Source: Turnera subulata
Taxonomy: Eukaryota; Streptophyta; Magnoliopsida; Malpighiales; Passifloraceae
DNA: 64,000 bases
Direction of reading: 5' to 3'
Assembly: GCA_028386065.3 (NCBI GenBank)
Contig: JAKUCV010007142.1
Location: 110,224-174,223, forward strand
Part shown: positions 58,937 through 64,000 of the stretch, one piece after another
How positions within the stretch are numbered: position 1 is the stretch's first letter
How the letters are laid out: each line of letters starts with the position of its first letter
Notes under the pieces: generated by a model
Databases searched by the model: none
What the model was told of the DNA's origin: nothing
Seen by the model: the letters and a program-made list of their open reading frames with translations, nothing else
Made by a program: the position numbers and the translations under genes

Positions 58937-58944
58937 TATATAAT
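58937..58944 (+). promoter_or_regulatory. TATA box of the PDH E1-beta gene
   Basis: TATATAAT lies 102 bases upstream of the start codon, followed by a pyrimidine-rich leader with a second CT run (about 58995-59010). It is the only good TATA element in this interval. Confidence 0.55.
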
Positions 58945-59045
58945 TTAATCTCCACGCCATTCTCCTTCTCGCTCCATTTCCTTCCTTTCCTTCTGTCTCT
59001 CTCTCTCTCGCCATTTGATTTGGGAAGGAAGCAAAAAAGAGTCAA

Positions 59046-62000
59046 ATGGCGACGATTTTCCAAGGACTAGCCGCTGCAACTTCCGTTGCTCCTTCCAATT
59101 CCTTCGATTCCAAGAAATTGCTACTCCCTTCTCGCAGATCGTCTTCAGGTTTGGGACTCTCTTATGTCCCTTTTTCCTTCTCGAGTTGGTTTGGTTTTTC
59201 TCATCTGTCTTTTGGTGGGTTTTTGTGCAGAGAGGAAATCGAGCTTTCTTGTGGTCAGATCTGACGGGAGAGTGAACTTCAACCTCAGAGGACGGAGGGC
59301 TGATCAGTTGGTTACCAATGCAGTGGCGGTGAATTTACTTGCCTTTTGTCCATCTCTCCCGTTTTTTTTTTTGTTTTTGTTTTCTTAATAGTTAATTGCC
59401 ATTCGTGATTGTGCCAATGAGAGGGAGGGTTTTAACTTGTGGTGGTTTTTGTTCCTTTCCAGACAAAGCCTGATGCCTCTGCAGCTTCTACTGCTTCGAA
59501 ACCAGGGTATGTTTCTATTCCCTGCATATTTTTGTGGGCGATTAGTTTTAATTTGTATTAATATTCGCAGCTCTTGTTTTGTACCATGTAGTTTCTGTGT
59601 GCTAATTTGATGTTTTTTGTTTCCTCTGTAGAACCAGTTTTTTCTACGTTGGTATTGTCCATTTCAATGTTCTGTGAGCTGCAAATTGATTTTCATCGGT
59701 GGTTTAGCATATCCTGTTGTATTACGCTTATTGATCATACTTTTGAGGGTTAAAATTCCTTTGGATTCCTAGTGCTCAGTAGTGTTGATGTGTTATCTAT
59801 GCTGCTTCCCCTCCTTTACTTTAGGAACTATAGTGTACAAGATATTTGCATTTAACTTCTTTTATTTTAACAGCTTTGCATTCAAATTCTAGTCGTTGGT
59901 AGTGTAGAACCGATAATGCTTAAAACTATATGAGTTTGTTATATATTGTTTTGCAGAGATTTAATAAAAAAAACAGTAGTACAGTTTTCCTGATTTGTTA
60001 TGGGGTTTTTAGCTACAGTGGTTGCCGTTTTGTGGAACTTCATTTTGAGAAGCTTGGAAACGGTGGCTTGTTGCATTTCTGAGAATGTTGGGGTTTTTAG
60101 AGGGGACTGATTTACCATGGTGACATGGGATTCTGTCACTGAATTGGAATTACTCTTACACTGAATACATAGCACTTCAGTCGTGGGTGATGTGGTCTTC
60201 TCCATGTCCTGTAGCTCAGTGCATTGGACTGAAAAGAGATGAATATGCTCGCATTCAGATAGCAAACTTTTGACATCTAACTGTTTTGTCTTTTCCCTTT
60301 AGTGAATGAGTGAGTACTTTTGTTGTAAAGAGTTCTGAGGCATTGGCCGAAACGGATGCGGAAACAAATGAGTGTGATAGGAATTTGTGATTTCTTTTGC
60401 TACTTTCCTGTTTCACCACAAATTTTACAGTTTCTTTGAGTCTTTTTGGTTCATAGAATGATTTCAGGGAAGGTCGAATGTGAGCATTGATTGCTGGTAC
60501 TGGAAATTCCTATGTCTTGGCTTTCATCAGTGTCTCTTTGTTCCCCTTATTTTGCGTTTTGGTGATGAGAATGTAGAATCTTTCTAAATTTTTTGCAACT
60601 GCAATGTTTATGCAACTGCTCTGTATATTGTCGCTGCTTTTTTAATTAGCAACCATTAGGAAGGCAAATTTTGATGTTTGCATTTTTATATTACCCATGG
60701 TAACCTAGCTTTGTGAAGCTTCAGAAGAAATTGACAGGTATTGGATTCATTACGGAATGATGTTTTCTTACATCTATGATTAAATGTTTAGAAAATTTTC
60801 TTTTAGCATGAATTTGTTTTTTCTAATAGAAAAAAGTTGTCTTTCTTTTGGATGTTTCCCATAAAGTTCCATTCTTGGTATTTCTGGATACTATCAGTTT
60901 AGGGGCTTAGTCCATGCATGCATAAGCTTTGCAATTATTCTGTGTCATTGTCATATGTTGGAATTGTGAATGCGATGATGGATTCATACTTTGATTGTTG
61001 ATTTTGAGCAAAAAAAGCAATTCACAATTCAATGAGGGAATTATCAAACTAGCGCATTGATTGCTTAGTCCTAGCCATGAACACTTTAGGCTGCTTAGAG
61101 ATGGCTTGATGTCCTGGCCAATGAAGGAACTTTCAAAATCATTATATGTTATTGCCAATATAACATGTCCTGTCTCTATACCTGATGGTTATGGAACTAC
61201 GAGCTTGTCATATTTCTCCTTATATTTTTGTATCACATCTAGGGTCCTAATGCTTTGAAAGTACCTTACTGGAAATCCATTGTCAAAACCAGGCATGAAC
61301 TTCTACTATTTGAGGCTTTACGAGAAGGCTTGGAAGAAGAAATGGACAGAGATCCCAGTGTTTGTGTAATGGGTGAAGATGTAGGTCACTATGGAGGTTC
61401 GTACAAGGTGACCAAGGGCCTGGCTGATAAGTATGGGGATCTCAGAGTTCTTGACACCCCTATTGCTGAGAATGCCTTCACTGGTATGGGAATTGGAGCT
61501 GCAATGACTGGCCTAAGGCCAATCGTTGAGGGTATGAACATGGGATTTCTCCTTCTAGCTTTCAACCAGATCTCAAACAATTGTGGAATGCTCCACTACA
61601 CCTCAGGTGGCCAATTTAAGATACCAATTGTTATTCGTGGACCTGGTGGAGTTGGACGCCAACTTGGGGCTGAACACTCGCAGCGGCTTGAGTCATATTT
61701 TCAGTCAATCCCTGGAATCCAGATGGTTGCCTGTTCTACTCCTTACAATGCGAAAGGTTTGATGAAAGCTGCAATCCGAAGTGAAAACCCAGTGATACTT
61801 TTTGAACATGTATTGCTCTACAACCTGAAGGAGAGAATTCCTGATGAAGAATACATATGCAATCTTGAGGAAGCCGAGATGGTTAGGCCTGGTGAGCATG
61901 TGACCATTTTGACTTACTCCCGGATGAGATATCATGTTATGCAGGCTGCCAAAACTTTAGTAAACAAGGGTTACGACCCTGAAGTAATTGATATTAGGTC

Positions 62001-62265
62001 ATTGAAGCCATTTGATCTCCACACTATTGGAAATTCGGTGAAGAAGACACACCGTGTACTGATTGTGGAGGAATGCATGAGGACTGGGGGCATTGGTGCC
62101 AGCTTGACTGCTGCTATTACTGAGAATTTCAATGACTACTTGGATGCGCCAATAGTATGCTTGTCTTCACAGGATGTCCCGACTCCCTATGCTGGAACAT
62201 TGGAGGAGTGGACTGTAGTTCAACCTGCCCAGATTGTGACAGCAGTTGAGCAGCTGTGCCAGTAG
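59046..62265 (+). CDS. Plastid pyruvate dehydrogenase E1 component, beta subunit, 405 aa
   Basis: With the alpha subunit this forms the thiamine-diphosphate-dependent E1 that decarboxylates pyruvate to feed acetyl-CoA into plastid fatty-acid synthesis. Exons are 59046-59148, 59231-59328, 59463-59506 and 61293-62265, all with GT-AG introns and matching phases (1218 bases with stop). Residues 1 to about 70 are Ser/Ala-rich and basic, a chloroplast transit peptide. [20 protein letters not shown] starts the pyrimidine-binding transketolase domain. [35 protein letters not shown] and [10 protein letters not shown] are hallmark segments. [11 protein letters not shown] and [13 protein letters not shown] belong to the transketolase C-terminal domain. 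It ends VEQLCQ, as plastid members do. The apparent start at 61255 is intronic: the AG at 61291-61292 is the acceptor. It closely matches Arabidopsis plastid E1-beta, and no damage is seen. Confidence 0.95.
59507..61292 (+). other. Third intron of the PDH E1-beta gene, 1786 bp
   Basis: Begins GTATGT and ends ACCAG. It is AT-rich and has no recognisable insertion ends, RNA gene or coding frame. It separates the transit-peptide exons from the single exon that encodes the whole catalytic region. Confidence 0.8.
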
Positions 62266-64000
62266 TTACACCAGCATGAAATAGTAATTGCTGTTGTGGT
62301 AGAGTTGCCTTGTTCCTCAATGTTATGCCTTTCAGCCTTGTTTGAATTTCATGTGTTAGCAAATTTTTGTGTTGTGAAAACTCTGTAACCGTCGATTCAG
62401 TTGACGCTATTCTGTTCTTTTGTTGTTCTGATGATAGGCTAATATTATGTACTGGATGAAGCACTGTATCTGAAGGACTTCGGCCTCCAAAGGCTTTGTC
62501 TATCTAGCGAAACCTATTGTAATCACAGCCTATTTGTTCTGCGACATGTCAGAAACCAAAATGATTGTAATCGCAGTTAAAAAAGCTCAAGGCCCTATAT
62601 TGACATGCTTTGCAGGATTTTCGAGACGGATACCTCTTCTTGTTCAACCTTTATCAAGAGGAAGAGAAAAAAAAAAGAACATATCTGATGTACTTTCTGC
62701 TGGAGATGCTGTTATTACAGGCTTGTTGTTGAGAGTACTTTTACTTTTAGTACACCGATAGTTTTCCTTGACTTTTTTTTTTTGGTCGCAAACATATGAT
62801 GATATGAATAGTTTTCCTTAACTTGTGGAACTTCAAGTATTTCATAAAAGTTTCACTTACCTGGCACATTGGTATGTACTTTTTTTCATAGGAGTCACCC
62901 CATCGAACTCCTCAGAGGGAACTCTCATCCCGGCCAACTATTTAAACTGATTTGGATTGAGAAAAAAAATCGAGAAACTAAAAAGAACTTTGTTGATTCC
63001 ATCAATTTTTTTGTCAGCTACCTTAAACTCATCATAAAAGTATTAGACATACCCCGAAGTGAATTATACATAACGAGATTTCCCAATGGAGTCTTCTTCC
63101 CCCTTACTTTTTTTTTTAAAAAAGTTTAAAGCATATACTTTAGCAATTGCAAACAGTGAGGTACTTTTCATAATTTTCTTATGCCCAATATTATACTAAA
63201 ACCAAGTGATATAGTAAGCAATAATAAGTAATAAATTAGGGTTGTCATTAATTGTCTTTTTACAAGGTAGGAAGGTCTCTTTTTGTACCTCCTAGCCCTC
63301 ATAATCTAACGGTCTATTTCTGTCCTTATCCTAGATGATCTAATGGTTACAAATAATCCCTATTTCTATGTCTAACTAACTATTGGTTAGTTGTCCACGC
63401 CTTCAGCCATTTTCTTTCTCTTCAAGTCGTCTGGCCTTGGGCTTGTATCTCATTCCTTAAGCGCTTGGGCCTCCTTTCTTAGGCGCCCCCTTCTCCTGAC
63501 TTGGGTCTCCCTATCAAGAGCCCCTCAAGCGAGGGGTCATGTGTGATGGATTTCATTTCTCTCACGTTACTTCTCGCTTTATGCCGTTTCAAGCCCTTGG
63601 GTTTCTAAATTGCCGTGTGCTTAAGCGGCAACAACGATTCGATTATTGTGCCCTTCTTCTCTCATTCATCTTTTCGGTGGCTCTCTTGGTAAGTCCTTAA
63701 AGACTCCCTCTCTCTTTCCTTTTTCTCCACTGCTTTTGTTTTTGAAATCCTTCTCTTTCTTGCCTTCGTGCTTTCTAACTCTGCTCGGCTTTACTCTTCC
63801 CTCTTTCTCTCTTTCTCCTTTTTTTTATTGCCGTTGTTTTATCTTCTTCCTTATGGATGAGTTTGCGGTTTCTCTTCCCGATTCCCAACTCATTGCTTTT
63901 GGAAAGAAATTGATTCCTCCTCAACTCAAAAGAACCTATTCTGTCTCACCCATGGAGGATGGTGAGACCTTTGAAACTCCTCATCTGCATTAGCTTTTTA
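62266..64000. other. 3' UTR of PDH and intergenic end of window
   Basis: The first ~300 bases are probably 3' UTR. From 63240 onward the composition changes. A plus-strand frame (63646-63993) contains MDEFAVSLPDSQLIAFGKKL and a stop close to the window edge. Its N-terminal half is a Phe/Ser-rich pyrimidine tract, so I do not call it a gene. Confidence 0.4.

Noticed and set aside
61255..61292. An alternative start for PDH E1-beta at 61255
   Set aside because: The acceptor AG at 61291-61292 joins in phase to the transit-peptide exons, so the upstream codons are intronic.
63646..63993. Start of a further gene at the right edge
   Set aside because: Mostly a translated pyrimidine tract; the short downstream part is too little to support a gene.

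Overview
The window is nuclear DNA of a flowering plant, most likely a eudicot. The evidence is spliced GT-AG genes, a JAZ8/TIFY5-type jasmonate repressor, a plastid-targeted pyruvate dehydrogenase E1-beta, and plant-type Copia, Gypsy-like, Mutator, TRIM, SINE and LINE insertions in AT-rich DNA. I cannot name the species.

Only four host genes look intact. They are a JAZ8-like gene (26342-27012, minus), a DUF1365 gene (41751-44294, minus, five exons), a one-membrane-helix small protein with a 1.2-kb leader intron (54655-56440, minus) and plastid PDH E1-beta (59046-62265, plus, four exons). Two further host gene copies (11268-12827 and 18600-22709, minus) form a tandem segmental duplication, and both are broken.

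Layout: 1-6161 is a non-autonomous LTR element (truncated 5' LTR, 2.4-kb interior, 2.84-kb 3' LTR) inserted into a related LTR of opposite orientation (6162-8222). 8830-10217 is a long-TIR element. 10243-14890 and 15055-24295 are the two duplication units. Unit B was enlarged by a Mutator-like element, a second long-TIR element, a SINE inside an exon, a five-LTR tandem TRIM array in an intron and a LINE tail. 28037-36149 is a large Mutator-like element with a GRF zinc-finger gene convergent to a degenerate MURA-like transposase. 39042-40830 is a TIR-like insertion carrying a broken RAB11/RABA exon. 45004-51447 is a complete but decayed Copia element with a perfect target duplication. 51561-53672 is an ORF1-only LINE.

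Three observations stand out. (i) A minus-strand reading frame containing a truncated LINE-type endonuclease start is shared, at protein level, by two otherwise unrelated LTR elements. (ii) Both of these LTR elements carry arrays of short perfect hairpins whose stems vary in a compensatory way around nearly constant loops. (iii) A TRIM has grown to five LTRs and four interiors with an exact 563-bp period inside a single 5-bp target duplication. Most insertions can be dated relative to one another because the duplicated unit supplies the empty site.
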